From assembly GCF_020694005.1 (NCBI RefSeq), contig NZ_CP073013.1:806001-870000 (forward strand): 64,000 bases of DNA. The letters are read 5' to 3'. This DNA comes from Marinomonas profundi. Lineage in GTDB: Bacteria > Pseudomonadota > Gammaproteobacteria > Pseudomonadales > Marinomonadaceae. The notes under the pieces are model-generated. The model searched no databases. It was not told the DNA's origin and was given only the letters and a program-made list of their open reading frames with translations. Below, piece after piece: positions 36,432-46,064 of this stretch; positions within the stretch are counted from its first letter, which is position 1, and the number at the start of each line of letters is the position of its first letter. The position numbers and the translations under genes are program-made.

Positions 36432-37325
36432 CTACGTCATCGAGCCAAGTTCATCTTGCAAAAACGCCAATAACAATCGTGTTTTTATCGACATCAATTT
36501 ACGTTGTGGATAAATAGCGTAAAAGGAAAATTCATAACCTTTGTAATGTGGCAATATATTCACCAACTTGCCAGATTCAATGTGTTTTGCGACCAAAAAA
36601 TCAGGCTGATAGATGATGCCTAACCCCGCCAATGCAAATCGTGTTAAGGCGCTGCCATTATTTGTTCTCAATACACCCGAGACCCTCACGGTACGAAGCG
36701 CCCCCTCTTCATCCGTTAATGACCAGCGATCCGGCGCTTGGGCGTTGCCGTATAGCAGGCATGAATGATCTTTCAACTCGTCTAAGTGTGTCGGCATCCC
36801 ATGCGCCAAAACATAGTCAGGCGAAGCGCAAACGAAGCCAATTAGCTTACACAAACGTCTCGCTACAAATTGATCGCCGCCCAAATCCCCGCCACGAATC
36901 GCAATATCAACCCCAGACTCCATCATATCGACGCGTTTGTCGCTAAAATCAATGTCCAATTCAATTTGAGGATACAAACGGCTAAACTTTTCTAATAGAG
37001 GAACAAGATGAGATAAGCCAAAATCCATTGGCACACTGACCTTTAGCAGTCCTTTGGGCTTTTGTGTTAACTCGCCAATTTCACTCTCTGCTTCGTCCAC
37101 CGCCTCTAATATTGCCACGCAATGTTGATAATACTTTCGCCCCGCATGGGTCACGCTAATGTTTCGCGTGTTTCGCTGCAGCAGCTTCGTTCCCAGCTCT
37201 TCTTCAATCGAGTTGATATAACGCGTTACCATGGGTCGAGAAATATTTAACGAGTCACTGGCCAACTTAAAGCTCTCGGCCTCATACACTCGGCAAAACA
37301 CCTTCATTGCTAAAAGTTTATCCAT
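36432..37325 (-). CDS. LysR-family transcriptional regulator
   Basis: The 297-residue protein has a typical N-terminal winged helix (MKVFCRVYEAESFKLASDSL, then SRPMVTRYINSIEEELGTKL) and a C-terminal substrate-binding domain with SVPMDFGLSHLVPLLEKF. It is of the CrgA/YafC-like subgroup. It diverges from the yceI gene across about 165 bp, which often indicates control of the neighbour, but no operator was identified with certainty. Confidence 0.9.
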   Translation of the reverse strand: MDKLLAMKVFCRVYEAESFKLASDSLNISRPMVTRYINSIEEELGTKLLQRNTRNISVTHAGRKYYQHCVAILEAVDEAESEIGELTQKPKGLLKVSVPMDFGLSHLVPLLEKFSRLYPQIELDIDFSDKRVDMMESGVDIAIRGGDLGGDQFVARRLCKLIGFVCASPDYVLAHGMPTHLDELKDHSCLLYGNAQAPDRWSLTDEEGALRTVRVSGVLRTNNGSALTRFALAGLGIIYQPDFLVAKHIESGKLVNILPHYKGYEFSFYAIYPQRKLMSIKTRLLLAFLQDELGSMT

Positions 37326-37491
37326 TCGTTCACCCAGAAAATTAAAAGTTTCCGTATTATCATTTCTTTTTAGTTAACATTGAATTGTTTTTTAGATGGA
37401 TTATTTATTAATAAAAACAATCTACACTAAGCACACGTTAAAGCTCAGCGCTTTACACTCAGGCTTTTACATTCAACAAAGGAAAATCATC

Positions 37492-38031
37492 ATGAAATAT
37501 ACGGTTATCAGCACACTCGCCCTAGCGTCAAGCATCGCCATGGCAGCCGATTATAAAATCGACCCAGCTCACTCTGCAGTGACGTTTGAAGTGGGGCACC
37601 TTGGCGTCAGCACAACACCAGGTCGTTTTAATGAATTCGAAGGTGATTTCTCTTATTCTGACGATGAAAAATCCGGTCAAGCAAACTTCGTGATCAAAAC
37701 GGACAGCATTGACACCAACCACGAAGCTCGCGATAAACACCTTCGTAGCCCAGACTTTTTAAATGTAAAACAATTTCCGACGTTGACATTCAAAAGCACA
37801 GCCTTTGATGGCGAAACGTTAACGGGCGATCTCACCCTACACGGCATCACTAAAACAGTGAGTTTCGATGTCGACAAAATCGGCGAAGGCAAAGACCCAT
37901 GGGGCGGATACCGTGCAGGTTTTGAAGCCAGCACTGAAATCAATCGCAGTGACTTTGGCGTAACTTACTTCATCCCAGGCGTGACGGATAAAACCGCCAT
38001 TAATGTCTACGTAGAAGGCATCCGCCAATAA
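37492..38031 (+). CDS. YceI-family periplasmic lipid-binding protein
   Basis: An upstream frame exists, but the ATG at 37492 behind AAAGGAAA starts a clean signal peptide (MKYTVISTLALASSIAMA, cleavage before ADYKIDP). The mature 160 residues have the YceI lipocalin-like motifs YKIDPAHSAVTFEVGHLGVS, DTNHEARDKHLRSPDFLNVK, GDLTLHGITKTVSFDV and FEASTEINRSDFGVTYF. These proteins bind polyisoprenoids or amide lipids in the periplasm. The next membrane-protein gene begins 19 bp on and is probably co-transcribed. Confidence 0.92.
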   Translation: MKYTVISTLALASSIAMAADYKIDPAHSAVTFEVGHLGVSTTPGRFNEFEGDFSYSDDEKSGQANFVIKTDSIDTNHEARDKHLRSPDFLNVKQFPTLTFKSTAFDGETLTGDLTLHGITKTVSFDVDKIGEGKDPWGGYRAGFEASTEINRSDFGVTYFIPGVTDKTAINVYVEGIRQ

Positions 38032-38050
38032 TTCACTAAGGAAGACCTGC

Positions 38051-38914
38051 ATGTACGAAGAAGCCAGCAACACCAATCTCTTGATGCTATTACATACGGC
38101 AGTTTACCCCTTCCTCGCCGCACTAATAGTCAGCTTCATCGCTGGCAAATGGTTACGTGCATGGTCTTATATTGGTTATCTTGGCGGCTTTATGGTGGGG
38201 CTCAAACTGATCCATTCAGGATTGAGTTTTCCACCACATCAGGCCATTGATTACTACAGCGCAAGCGTTTTAATCGGTATCGTCTCAGTACTCAGCCTAA
38301 CCAATGTAAAGGGATCGATGGCTCGCAATAGCCTTGCCTTTCTGTTGTTTGGTGTCTCGTTTTATCTACTGCTAAACCCTGTACTAAAACACTCAGGTCT
38401 GATCATCAGCCTAAGTTGGGCGGCAGCTTGCGCATTGATAAGCCTACTTTATTGTGGCATTAGCCACAAAGAGACAAGCCTAGCAACGCGCCAAACTGGC
38501 CAGACGTCAGATCTATCTGCGTACCTCTTGCCTATTGGGCTTATGATAGTAGCAGGCAGCGCCGCGCCTGTTGTTTCGATTGGAGGGAGTTTACTAATCG
38601 GGCAATTATTGGGCGCCTTTGCAGCCGCCTTGTTTGGCTATATTATGATCGGTTTTATTCTCAAAGCAACGCCAAGCCGTAACAGCAAGATACCAGCGTT
38701 ATTACTGTTAGGCGGATTGATTTCGCAAAGCCACGTACTCGCCGACCTACCTTTAAGCGTTATCTTGATGCTGGTCGTTAGCGCTTTTGTGACCCCTATC
38801 GCGATTCAGCTAAACCGTAAAACAAGCCACGTACTGATGAGTCAACTACTCATCAGTGTCGTGGTTTGTGGATTGGGTTTGTGGTTGATTTGGCCAGAAG
38901 GTAGCCTTTACTAA
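38051..38914 (+). CDS. Polytopic membrane protein of unknown function
   Basis: The 287-residue protein is hydrophobic throughout, with about eight membrane segments (for example LHTAVYPFLAALIVSFIAG and LIISLSWAAACALISLLYCG). I do not recognise a family. It begins 19 bp after yceI in the same direction, so a shared transcript is likely. Codon use is like its neighbours. Confidence 0.75.
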   Translation: MYEEASNTNLLMLLHTAVYPFLAALIVSFIAGKWLRAWSYIGYLGGFMVGLKLIHSGLSFPPHQAIDYYSASVLIGIVSVLSLTNVKGSMARNSLAFLLFGVSFYLLLNPVLKHSGLIISLSWAAACALISLLYCGISHKETSLATRQTGQTSDLSAYLLPIGLMIVAGSAAPVVSIGGSLLIGQLLGAFAAALFGYIMIGFILKATPSRNSKIPALLLLGGLISQSHVLADLPLSVILMLVVSAFVTPIAIQLNRKTSHVLMSQLLISVVVCGLGLWLIWPEGSLY

Positions 38915-38934
38915 CCTCGACTGAAACGATCGTA

Positions 38935-39348
38935 CTAACTCTTGAAGATAGAACGAGAAGAGCGCCATAGTGGTAGAATAATCGCCGCTATGACGCTATT
39001 CAGTGCACCATATGACACTAGGTACAACATATCGCTTCCACTTAGAGACAAATGCAAACCCGCAAAAATATAATTCGGTAAAACGACACACAACCACATC
39101 GCCAGTACCAATAAAATATACCCAAAACCGGACATACCTTTCACTTTCACTAATAACCAAGCCGTAAAAAGCAAATACACGTACACCGCAAGCGCAAGCA
39201 ATAGAACAGGGACAATAGAAAGCTTACGGACCCCTTCAAGCACAGAGCCCTCCAAAAACAAAGTCGGAGTGGCAGCATACCAAATCACACCCAGCACAAT
39301 TTGGAAAAGAAAAACCAACATAACGGCCTTATGATTTATTTTGTACAC
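38935..39348 (-). CDS. Small membrane protein, perhaps DUF1761-like
   Basis: The 137-residue protein has four hydrophobic segments (VMLVFLFQIVLGVIWYAAT, VPVLLLALAVYVYLLFTAWL, a third near residues 77-95, and a fourth near 105-125). Size, four-helix layout and the first-helix WY pattern resemble DUF1761 proteins, but this is a weak match by eye. It is convergent with the 38051 gene and 45 bp downstream of the RmlD-like gene on the same strand. Confidence 0.6.
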   Translation of the reverse strand: MYKINHKAVMLVFLFQIVLGVIWYAATPTLFLEGSVLEGVRKLSIVPVLLLALAVYVYLLFTAWLLVKVKGMSGFGYILLVLAMWLCVVLPNYIFAGLHLSLSGSDMLYLVSYGALNSVIAAIILPLWRSSRSIFKS

Positions 39349-39393
39349 TTCACTCCCCTATATTCTTTGCTTGACTCAATAAATGAATAACGT

Positions 39394-40272
39394 TTAATTA
39401 GCTTGATACAACTCTTTAACCAAACTGCGTAATTTTGACCGCCACGGCCGCTGCTTTATACCAAAATGATTGAATATTTTTCGGCAAGATAATGATTGTC
39501 GCTTCATCACCACAACGTCTTGGACTTCTGGAAACGAATCACTAATGGCTTCGACTTCAACCTGCGCTTTTGGATCAAATTGACTAGAGGTCGCTACAAT
39601 CGCTTCAACCAAACCAATCCAACTTATTTCCTCAGCACAGCAATAATGATACACACCGGTATTGGCCGCGCCATAATGCCCCTGATTAATCATCGACAAA
39701 ATAACCCGAACCAAATCCGATACCGGCGTCGGGCTACCGATTAAATCGTCCTTATAAGCAAGATTAACACCGTCTTTGATTAACCCTAGCGTACGGCAAA
39801 CAAAATCATCGCCTTGACCACTAAACAGCCAGCCAGTTCGCAACACAATACTATCTGGATTATTTAATACAATGTTTTCTGATTTAATTAACGCCAACGC
39901 ATAAGCGTCTGAACTGTCCGGCGTATCTGTTTCGGCATAAGGCACGTCTTTGTTACCAGAAAAAACTTGGGCACTGCTGATCATAATCAACGGAGCTTGA
40001 GCTTTTTCACTGAAGTACTGCAACGTCGACTGAAAAGCGCTGTAGTCATTTTGCAGTGCGTAACGCAAACTCAACGCATCAATAATCACATTGAACGACA
40101 TCGCTTCTAGTTCCGCTCTGCGATTGGCGTCCAGTAGTAATGACTCTTCAGGGCACAGCCACTCAAACTCCTGTTTGTCTTTAGAAAGCTGCAGTAATGA
40201 CGAACCAATCTCGGTATTACTGCCCAGCAAAAGGATTCGAATCGGCGCATTAATATTTTGTATAGTACTCAA
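39394..40272 (-). CDS. RmlD-like sugar-nucleotide reductase (extended SDR)
   Basis: I place the start at a TTG (40270-40272) that overlaps the tatD stop (TTGA) and has GAGGGG upstream, giving 292 residues. The N-terminal Rossmann segment IRILLLGSNTEIGSSLLQLS has a Gly-rich turn like RmlD; later DALSLRYALQ, MISSAQVFSGNKDVPYAETD and VLRTGWLFSGQGDDFVCRTL resemble dTDP-4-dehydrorhamnose reductases. The usual YxxxK is blurred (YALALIKSE). It is not near other rhamnose genes, so the substrate is uncertain. It is translationally coupled to tatD. Confidence 0.72.
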   Translation of the reverse strand: MSTIQNINAPIRILLLGSNTEIGSSLLQLSKDKQEFEWLCPEESLLLDANRRAELEAMSFNVIIDALSLRYALQNDYSAFQSTLQYFSEKAQAPLIMISSAQVFSGNKDVPYAETDTPDSSDAYALALIKSENIVLNNPDSIVLRTGWLFSGQGDDFVCRTLGLIKDGVNLAYKDDLIGSPTPVSDLVRVILSMINQGHYGAANTGVYHYCCAEEISWIGLVEAIVATSSQFDPKAQVEVEAISDSFPEVQDVVVMKRQSLSCRKIFNHFGIKQRPWRSKLRSLVKELYQAN

Positions 40273-41048
40273 AGTAACCCCTCGTGCCACTTGGGAAAAG
40301 TGCTCAGTAAATTATCATATGTCTGTGCTGCCACTTGCTCGACTGTCATCCCTTTTATTCTCGCCACATGGTGAGCAATACTGGGAATAGAAAGCGGCGT
40401 ATTATGTTTGCCTTGAAAGCCATGCAACGGCATATCAGGTGAATCGGTTTCAAGAATGAAAGCGTTAGTGTCCAAGGACGCCAGAACTCGCTGGGCTTTT
40501 TGGGCTCTAGGGTAAGTGATCGTACCACCAATCCCCATGACAAACCCCAACCCCCTAAACCGTTTGGCCTGCTCCAGACTACCATTAAAAGCATGCACAA
40601 CCCCACCTTCTTTAAAGTCCGCCTCGCGCAAGCACTTAAACACCAAATCATAGCTTTTTCTAGCGTGTAAAATAACGGGTAATTTCAATGCACTGGCGAC
40701 CTTTAATTGCCGCGAAAAAAACGCCATTTGAACCGCCATATCAACCGCGCCCGGCCAATTGTCTAAGCCTATTTCCCCAACCGCAACCACTTGCTCCCTT
40801 TCGCACTGCTCGCCTAATCGCTCAACCTGGCGGTATAAAGCCTCCTTTAAAAAATAAGGGTGCAATCCATACGCCACACGCCATGACGGATACTGTTGCG
40901 CCAGCACGGCTAATGTTGACCAAGCCTCATAAGTGGTTGCCGGCACCAAAAAACCCATAACGTCTAACGCCAAACAACGTAACATCAAAGCGTCACGCTG
41001 CCCATCAAAGGCCTCAAAATCAAGGTGACAATGGCTATCAATAAACAT
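40269..41048 (-). CDS. TatD-family metal-dependent hydrolase (DNase)
   Basis: The 259-residue TIM-barrel enzyme starts at ATG 41048 (MFIDSHCHLDFEAF) with the HxH metal site. It also has VAVGEIGLDNWPGAV, PVILHARKSYD, GGVVHAFNGSLEQAKRF and LETDSPDMPLHGFQGKHNTP. TatD proteins are Mg-dependent 3'-5' DNases or quality-control hydrolases. Among E. coli paralogues it resembles YjjV by eye. Its stop overlaps the start of the RmlD-like gene. Confidence 0.88.
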   Translation of the reverse strand: MFIDSHCHLDFEAFDGQRDALMLRCLALDVMGFLVPATTYEAWSTLAVLAQQYPSWRVAYGLHPYFLKEALYRQVERLGEQCEREQVVAVGEIGLDNWPGAVDMAVQMAFFSRQLKVASALKLPVILHARKSYDLVFKCLREADFKEGGVVHAFNGSLEQAKRFRGLGFVMGIGGTITYPRAQKAQRVLASLDTNAFILETDSPDMPLHGFQGKHNTPLSIPSIAHHVARIKGMTVEQVAAQTYDNLLSTFPKWHEGLL

Positions 41049-41106
41049 ATACAAAAGATTACATTATTTAGAGAAAGAAGTACTAGATTATAAAGCAATC
41101 AGCAAC

Positions 41107-41135
41107 AAAAAAGCCGTGCAAACTGCACGGCTTTT
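41107..41135 (-). terminator. Rho-independent terminator of pckA
   Basis: AAAAGCCGTGCA and TGCACGGCTTTT pair around a short AAC loop, giving a GC stem with a T run on the reverse strand, 22 bp after the pckA stop. Confidence 0.85.
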
Positions 41136-41156
41136 GATAAACACAACGAGAACGAA

Positions 41157-42713
41157 CTAAAGCGCAGGACCCGCCTTAACAATCTCTTCAGACACCGAAT
41201 CAAACTTCTTAAAGTTTTCGACGAATTGAGAAATCAGATTTTTCGCTTGCGCCTCATAAGCCGATTGATCAGACCATGTTTTACGAGGATTCAATAACAC
41301 ACTATCCACACCCGGCACCTGCGTCGGCACATCTAGATTCACATCGGCCAAATGCTCTGTTTCAGCATTCACCAGAACCCCAGATTGAATCGCCGCAATC
41401 ACCGCACGGGTTGTCGGAATACTAAAGCGCTTACCGCCTTTGCCATGCGCTCCACCAGTCCAACCAGTATTAACCAAGTAGACCTTACTGCCAAACTCTT
41501 CAATACGCTTGATCAACAAATCCGCGTACACATCAGCCGAGCGAGGGAAGAAAGGCGCACCGAAGCAGGTCGAAAAAGTCGACTTAATACCAGTACCAGC
41601 GCCCATTTCCGTTGAACCAACCAATGCCGTATAACCGCTCAAAAAGTGATAAGCCGCGGCTTCTTTCGTCAGAATAGAAACCGGCGGAAGCACTCCCGTC
41701 AAATCACAGGTTAAAAAGATAATGGCATTTGGTTCGCCAGCACGATTACCCGCCGCACGTTTTTCAATGTGCTCACGAGGATAACCAGCGCGGCCGTTTT
41801 GAGTCAAAGACGTATCAGCGTAATCAGCAACACGTGTTTCAGGGTGTAGAACCACGTTTTCAACGATGGTGCCAAATTTAATCGCATCCCAAATGATCGG
41901 CTCATTTTTCTGCGATAGGTCGATGGTTTTTGCGTAGCAGCCACCTTCAATGTTGAAAACGGTGTCTTTACCCCAGCCGTGTTCATCATCACCAATCAAA
42001 AAGCGTTCAGGATCGGCAGACAAAGTCGTTTTACCGGTTCCAGACAAGCCGAAGAATAAGGTCACATCGTCTTCTGTACCGACGTTGGCCGCACAATGCA
42101 TTGGCAATACATCATAAGCAGGTAACAAATAGTTTTGCACAGAGAACATGGCTTTTTTCATTTCGCCAGCATAACGCATGCCAGCAATCAGCACCTTGCG
42201 CTCAGCGAAGTTCAAAATCACACAGCCATCAGAATTGGTACCGTCACGTTCAGGCTGACAAACAAAATTAGGCGCATTTAAAACCTGCCACTCACCCTGA
42301 TTCGTAGGGTTATAAATCTCTGGACGAATAAATAAGTTACGACCAAATAAATGATGCCAAGCGGTTTCTGTACGCATGATAACAGGCAAATAATACTCGT
42401 CTCCGGCACCAACATGGATAGTGGACACATACGACTCTTTACCATCAAGATAAGCGGCGACACGATCCCACAATGGGGCAAACTTCTCCTCTGGGAACGG
42501 ACGATTTACAGGCCCCCAATGAATGTTATCTTTGCTGGATGCTTCTTCTACGATGAAACGATCCATAGGAGAACGACCGGTACGAGCACCTGTTTCAACC
42601 ACAAGTGCACCGTTATCGGCAAGAACCCCCTCGCCATTTTGCAGGGCTTTTTCTACTAACTGCGGCGTCGTTAAATTTTTGTGAACAGTCGTTACGTCTG
42701 ATGCGGAGTTCAT
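41157..42713 (-). CDS. pckA: Phosphoenolpyruvate carboxykinase (ATP)
   Basis: The 518-residue enzyme has the ATP-PEPCK signatures [16 protein letters not shown], the P-loop [16 protein letters not shown], kinase-2 [10 protein letters not shown] and [19 protein letters not shown]. It converts oxaloacetate to phosphoenolpyruvate in gluconeogenesis. It is a single gene with its own terminator and a long upstream gap containing an 18-bp inverted repeat about 100 bp before the start. The length is normal (540 in E. coli). Confidence 0.96.
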   Translation of the reverse strand: MNSASDVTTVHKNLTTPQLVEKALQNGEGVLADNGALVVETGARTGRSPMDRFIVEEASSKDNIHWGPVNRPFPEEKFAPLWDRVAAYLDGKESYVSTIHVGAGDEYYLPVIMRTETAWHHLFGRNLFIRPEIYNPTNQGEWQVLNAPNFVCQPERDGTNSDGCVILNFAERKVLIAGMRYAGEMKKAMFSVQNYLLPAYDVLPMHCAANVGTEDDVTLFFGLSGTGKTTLSADPERFLIGDDEHGWGKDTVFNIEGGCYAKTIDLSQKNEPIIWDAIKFGTIVENVVLHPETRVADYADTSLTQNGRAGYPREHIEKRAAGNRAGEPNAIIFLTCDLTGVLPPVSILTKEAAAYHFLSGYTALVGSTEMGAGTGIKSTFSTCFGAPFFPRSADVYADLLIKRIEEFGSKVYLVNTGWTGGAHGKGGKRFSIPTTRAVIAAIQSGVLVNAETEHLADVNLDVPTQVPGVDSVLLNPRKTWSDQSAYEAQAKNLISQFVENFKKFDSVSEEIVKAGPAL

Positions 42714-42814
42714 CTTGCTAATCCTCTGAACTATAAAGATTGTCTGGTCATTTTTCTTATAAAGTGAAAATGTTTATCGGTGAAAAGGATAGTAACAAAA
42801 CAATCTAAAAAAAA

Positions 42815-42832
42815 ATATTGTTATAACGATAT
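42815..42832. promoter_or_regulatory. Inverted repeat upstream of pckA, possible operator
   Basis: ATATTGTTATAACGATAT is an 18-bp palindrome with one mismatched pair, about 100 bp before the pckA start in an AT-rich part of the 506-bp pckA-gnd gap. No known regulator consensus is claimed. Confidence 0.35.
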
Positions 42833-42968
42833 GTTATTTTATTACCATTATGAAAGTTTTTGAAAACACTCAAGCAATTGTTTTATATGTATTTTTACGT
42901 AAAATTATCTATATTCTCACGCCACACCGAAACAAAAGTGCTAAGCCAACCGATATTTAGGTAGTTTT

Positions 42969-43003
42969 CTTTCTTTTTTGTTCGCTTTTCACAAAAAAGA
43001 AAG
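42969..43003. repeat. 12-bp inverted repeat in the pckA-gnd gap
   Basis: CTTTCTTTTTTG (42969-42980) and CAAAAAAGAAAG (42992-43003) are exact inverted copies with an 11-nt loop. It is AT-rich and would be a weak hairpin. I see nothing else to assign in the rest of this gap. Confidence 0.6.
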
Positions 43004-43219
43004 CTTATTACAATCACCAACATGACTCAAAATTGATGACAATCTTGCGATTCTCAACCGCAGTAAAACCCTTAAAGCTGTAGGGTTTCTATTAAAAAAC
43101 AGCAAAAAAGCACAGTTTTTTGAACTTTTCTCACGGTAAGTATGTCCTGAATCCTCCCGCTTCATGGTAAGATTCTTTCTTAAATTTCCCCCAATTATTC
43201 AAAAGGTTGATCGATATTT

Positions 43220-44743
43220 ATGTTAGAAGCACATCAGAACTGCAATATTGGCTTTGTCGGCCTGGGCGTCATGGGTAAAAACTTGGCCTTAAATTTAGCT
43301 GACCATGGCTACCGAGTTGCAGGCTTTGATCTTGACTCACATAAAGTACAAGACGTCCTCGACACAGAAGCGGCAGAACGCCCAGCAACCTCCGCACAGG
43401 CTAGAATCATTGGCTGCTCAAGCATAGAAGACATGCTGAAGCAGTTGGTAAAACCTCGTGTGATTGTGGTTCTTGTCCCTGCGGGCAAGCCTGTTGATGC
43501 GGTTTGCCAAAGCTTAATTGAGGCAGGGTTAGAAGCAGACGACATCGTTGTAGACTGCGGTAACAGCCAATGGACAGACACCATACGCCGTGAAGCGGAA
43601 TACAAAGAAAAATTTAAGTTCTTTGGCACAGCCGTTTCTGGCGGTGAAGTGGGCGCTCGTTTTGGGCCATCCCTCATGCCTGGCGGCGATGCAGACTCTT
43701 GGAAATACCTACAACCTATGTGGGAAGCCGTTGCCGCGAAAGTAGACGAAAACGGTAAGCCAATCGAAAGCAATACCCCTGGCAAACCCGTCACCGAAGG
43801 TGAGCCTTGCACAGCTTATCTTGGGCCAAATGGCGCTGGCCACTACGTGAAAATGGTGCATAACGGCATTGAATACGCCGACATGCAGCTTATTTGCGAA
43901 GCCTATCACCTACTGCGCTCTTTGCTGGGTTACGAACCTGAAGAAATTGGTAAATTATTTGAAAAATGGAATCAAGGTATTCTAAATAGCTACCTTGTTG
44001 AAATCTCCGCTGACATTCTTCAACAGTACGACCACAAAACAGGTGCGCCACTTGTCGACATGATCCTAGACAGTGCCGGACAAAAAGGCACAGGTCGTTG
44101 GACCTCGATCAGCGCGACACAAATGGGCGTTCCAGCTGGCATTATTAGTGAATCCGTTTACGCTCGCGCTCTAAGCACATTAACGGGCGAACGTGAACTC
44201 GCTGCGGGCAAACTCACCGCCGACATTGAAAGTGGTGAGATTGAAGCGGAAGCCGTAGAAAAAGCCATTGAAGAAGCGCTCTACTGCGCGAAAATCTGTG
44301 CTTACGCACAAGGTTTCCAGATCATGCGCGCGGCACAAAAAGAATATGACTGGACGTTAAACTTCAGTGATATTGCGAAAATCTGGCGTGGTGGCTGCAT
44401 CATTCGCGCGTCTTTCTTACAAAAAATTGCCGACGCCTTTGACACCAACCACGAGCTTGAAAACCTATTGCTAAGCGATTACTTCGCCGACGCCATGGCA
44501 ACCAAACAAGCCGGTCTGCGCAAAGCCGTTGTTCTTGCGGCACAATCTGGTATTCCGACACCGTCGTTCTTCTCGGCACTGGCCTACTTCGACGGTTACC
44601 GTTCAGAAGTATTGCCAGCCAACTTGCTACAAGCGCAACGCGATTACTTCGGTGCGCACACGTATGAGCGAGTGGATGCAGAGCCGGGGGAGAAATTCCA
44701 CACTTTCTGGCAGGAAAAAGGCCGTCCTGAGCGCAAAGCTTAA
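43220..44743 (+). CDS. gnd: 6-phosphogluconate dehydrogenase (decarboxylating)
   Basis: The 507-residue enzyme begins with the NADP fold IGFVGLGVMGKNLALNLADH, then VVDCGNSQWTDTIRR, the SGGEVGARFGPSLMPGG loop, the catalytic Lys in GAGHYVKMVHNGIEY, and a C-terminal IWRGGCIIRASFLQKIADAF. It oxidises 6-phosphogluconate to ribulose 5-phosphate with CO2 release. It is somewhat longer than E. coli Gnd (468). It is a single gene with a strong terminator. No zwf or pgl is nearby. Confidence 0.96.
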   Translation: MLEAHQNCNIGFVGLGVMGKNLALNLADHGYRVAGFDLDSHKVQDVLDTEAAERPATSAQARIIGCSSIEDMLKQLVKPRVIVVLVPAGKPVDAVCQSLIEAGLEADDIVVDCGNSQWTDTIRREAEYKEKFKFFGTAVSGGEVGARFGPSLMPGGDADSWKYLQPMWEAVAAKVDENGKPIESNTPGKPVTEGEPCTAYLGPNGAGHYVKMVHNGIEYADMQLICEAYHLLRSLLGYEPEEIGKLFEKWNQGILNSYLVEISADILQQYDHKTGAPLVDMILDSAGQKGTGRWTSISATQMGVPAGIISESVYARALSTLTGERELAAGKLTADIESGEIEAEAVEKAIEEALYCAKICAYAQGFQIMRAAQKEYDWTLNFSDIAKIWRGGCIIRASFLQKIADAFDTNHELENLLLSDYFADAMATKQAGLRKAVVLAAQSGIPTPSFFSALAYFDGYRSEVLPANLLQAQRDYFGAHTYERVDAEPGEKFHTFWQEKGRPERKA

Positions 44744-44767
44744 GCTTAGAGCGCGATTTCTAGCTCA

Positions 44768-44803
44768 AAAAAAACGCTGACTTGCGCTAAGTCAGCGTTT
44801 TTT
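44768..44803 (+). terminator. Rho-independent terminator of gnd
   Basis: AACGCTGACTT and AAGTCAGCGTT pair around GCGC-like bases, followed by a run of T, 25 bp past the gnd stop. Confidence 0.85.
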
Positions 44804-44842
44804 ATGTCATTCCCTCAAAAGAGGGTATCGCCAAACAACTCC

Positions 44843-44975
44843 CGTTGATCTTAGTCGCGATTTATCCTTAAAAAAAGTATGCCGACAAAAACTCACCACG
44901 ACAAATTACGTTTTGTCGGGCTAAAGCCGCGACCTACAAAAACCATATAAATCAAGCAATTGTAGGCTGAATAAA
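44843..44975. repeat. Dispersed-repeat-like intergenic sequence
   Basis: Between gnd and trmJ, the reverse strand reads GTAGGTCGCGGCTTTAGCC (about 44923-44936 onward), followed by CGACAAA/TTTGTCG as a stem (44899-44918), and ends with a second GTCGCGA block near 44853. Such GTAGGTCGCGGCTTTAGCC units are common dispersed palindromic repeats in marine gammaproteobacteria. Copy number cannot be tested in this window. Confidence 0.45.
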
Positions 44976-45014
44976 TCGAGGGCAAAGAAGTAATCCGTCA
45001 CCATAGCATAGTCG

Positions 45015-45734
45015 TTACTGCATTTTCTTTTCCATCGACGTCAACATACCTCTAAGCATACCTAATTCCTGTTGATCCAAACGCGAACGCTGAAACAAAC
45101 GACGAAAACGCGTCATCACTTGCATTGGCATGTCTGGATCAAGAAACTCCGTCTGCACCAACACCTTTTCCAGATGTTCAAGCAAATAATCAATTTGCTC
45201 AATATTGGCCGCAGGCACATCCCATTTGCTCGCCACCACAGGCGAATCTTTCATTAATAGAGATTTCATCCGCAACTCATAAGCAATCACCTGTACCGCC
45301 GCCCCCAAGTTCAATGAACTAAAGGTCTCAACAGAAGGAATATGCACATGATAATTACAACGTTGCAGCTCTTCATTGGTGAGCCCTCGGTCTTCTCGAC
45401 CAAACACAAACGCGGTCACCAGACCTTCATCAAACACCAAATCAGCCGCTTGTCTTGGGTCAACCAAAGGCCAAGGTATATTGCGTTCACGAGCACTGGT
45501 GCCAATCGCTAGCTGACAGTCTGCTAATGCTTCTTCTAGCGTTTCTACTACCACAGCATTCTCTAAAATATCCGTCGCACCCGCCGCACGACTGACCGCT
45601 TCATCACTGGGGTAGTCTTTTGGTGCAACCAGATAAAGGTCAGCCAGCCCCATGTTTTTCATGGCACGGGCAGCGGCACCGATGTTGCCAGGATGCGAGG
45701 TATTAACCAGGACAATTCTTACTTTATTTTGCAT
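45015..45734 (-). CDS. trmJ: tRNA (cytidine/uridine-2'-O-)-methyltransferase TrmJ
   Basis: The ATG at 45734 gives 239 residues beginning MQNKVRIVLVNTSHPGNIGA, close to E. coli TrmJ; a TTG five codons upstream is less likely. SPOUT-fold motifs are IGTSARERNIPWPLVDPR, AFVFGREDRGLTNEELQRC and SSLNLGAAVQVIAYELR (knot region). It 2'-O-methylates position 32 of several tRNAs. It diverges from the suhB homologue across 330 bp, the same neighbour pair as in pseudomonads. Confidence 0.93.
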   Translation of the reverse strand: MQNKVRIVLVNTSHPGNIGAAARAMKNMGLADLYLVAPKDYPSDEAVSRAAGATDILENAVVVETLEEALADCQLAIGTSARERNIPWPLVDPRQAADLVFDEGLVTAFVFGREDRGLTNEELQRCNYHVHIPSVETFSSLNLGAAVQVIAYELRMKSLLMKDSPVVASKWDVPAANIEQIDYLLEHLEKVLVQTEFLDPDMPMQVMTRFRRLFQRSRLDQQELGMLRGMLTSMEKKMQ

Positions 45735-45900
45735 TTTATGAGTTACCAATAATAGCCGTCGAACAGTGCCGCGTATCTTAACAGATATTTAAAGTAAAAC
45801 CGTAAAGCGATCAGTTTTTAACCAAAACACCGCTAGCAAAAATCTTGCTGTTACGCTAGAATTCGCGCTCTTATTTAGGCACTTGGTTTTATCTTATTCT

Positions 45901-45940
45901 TTGCTTAGGGAATTCGCTTATTGCTTAGGCGATTCGGTTA
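45901..45940. repeat. Tandem 20-bp duplication in the trmJ-suhB gap
   Basis: TTGCTTAGGGAATTCGCTTA (45901-45920) is followed at once by TTGCTTAGGCGATTCGGTTA (45921-45940), 17 of 20 identical. The rest of the 330-bp divergent gap presumably carries the trmJ and suhB promoters, but none is distinct enough to call. Confidence 0.8.
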
Positions 45941-46064
45941 GAAAACTCAGCGTTGTGAAGTAAACCGATAAACCAAGATCGCCCGCTCTTTAACACTTTA
46001 TTTGGCAACCTATCGTCTATCGACGATATGTGCATTTTAATGACGGAATAATTGACGGTAAATT

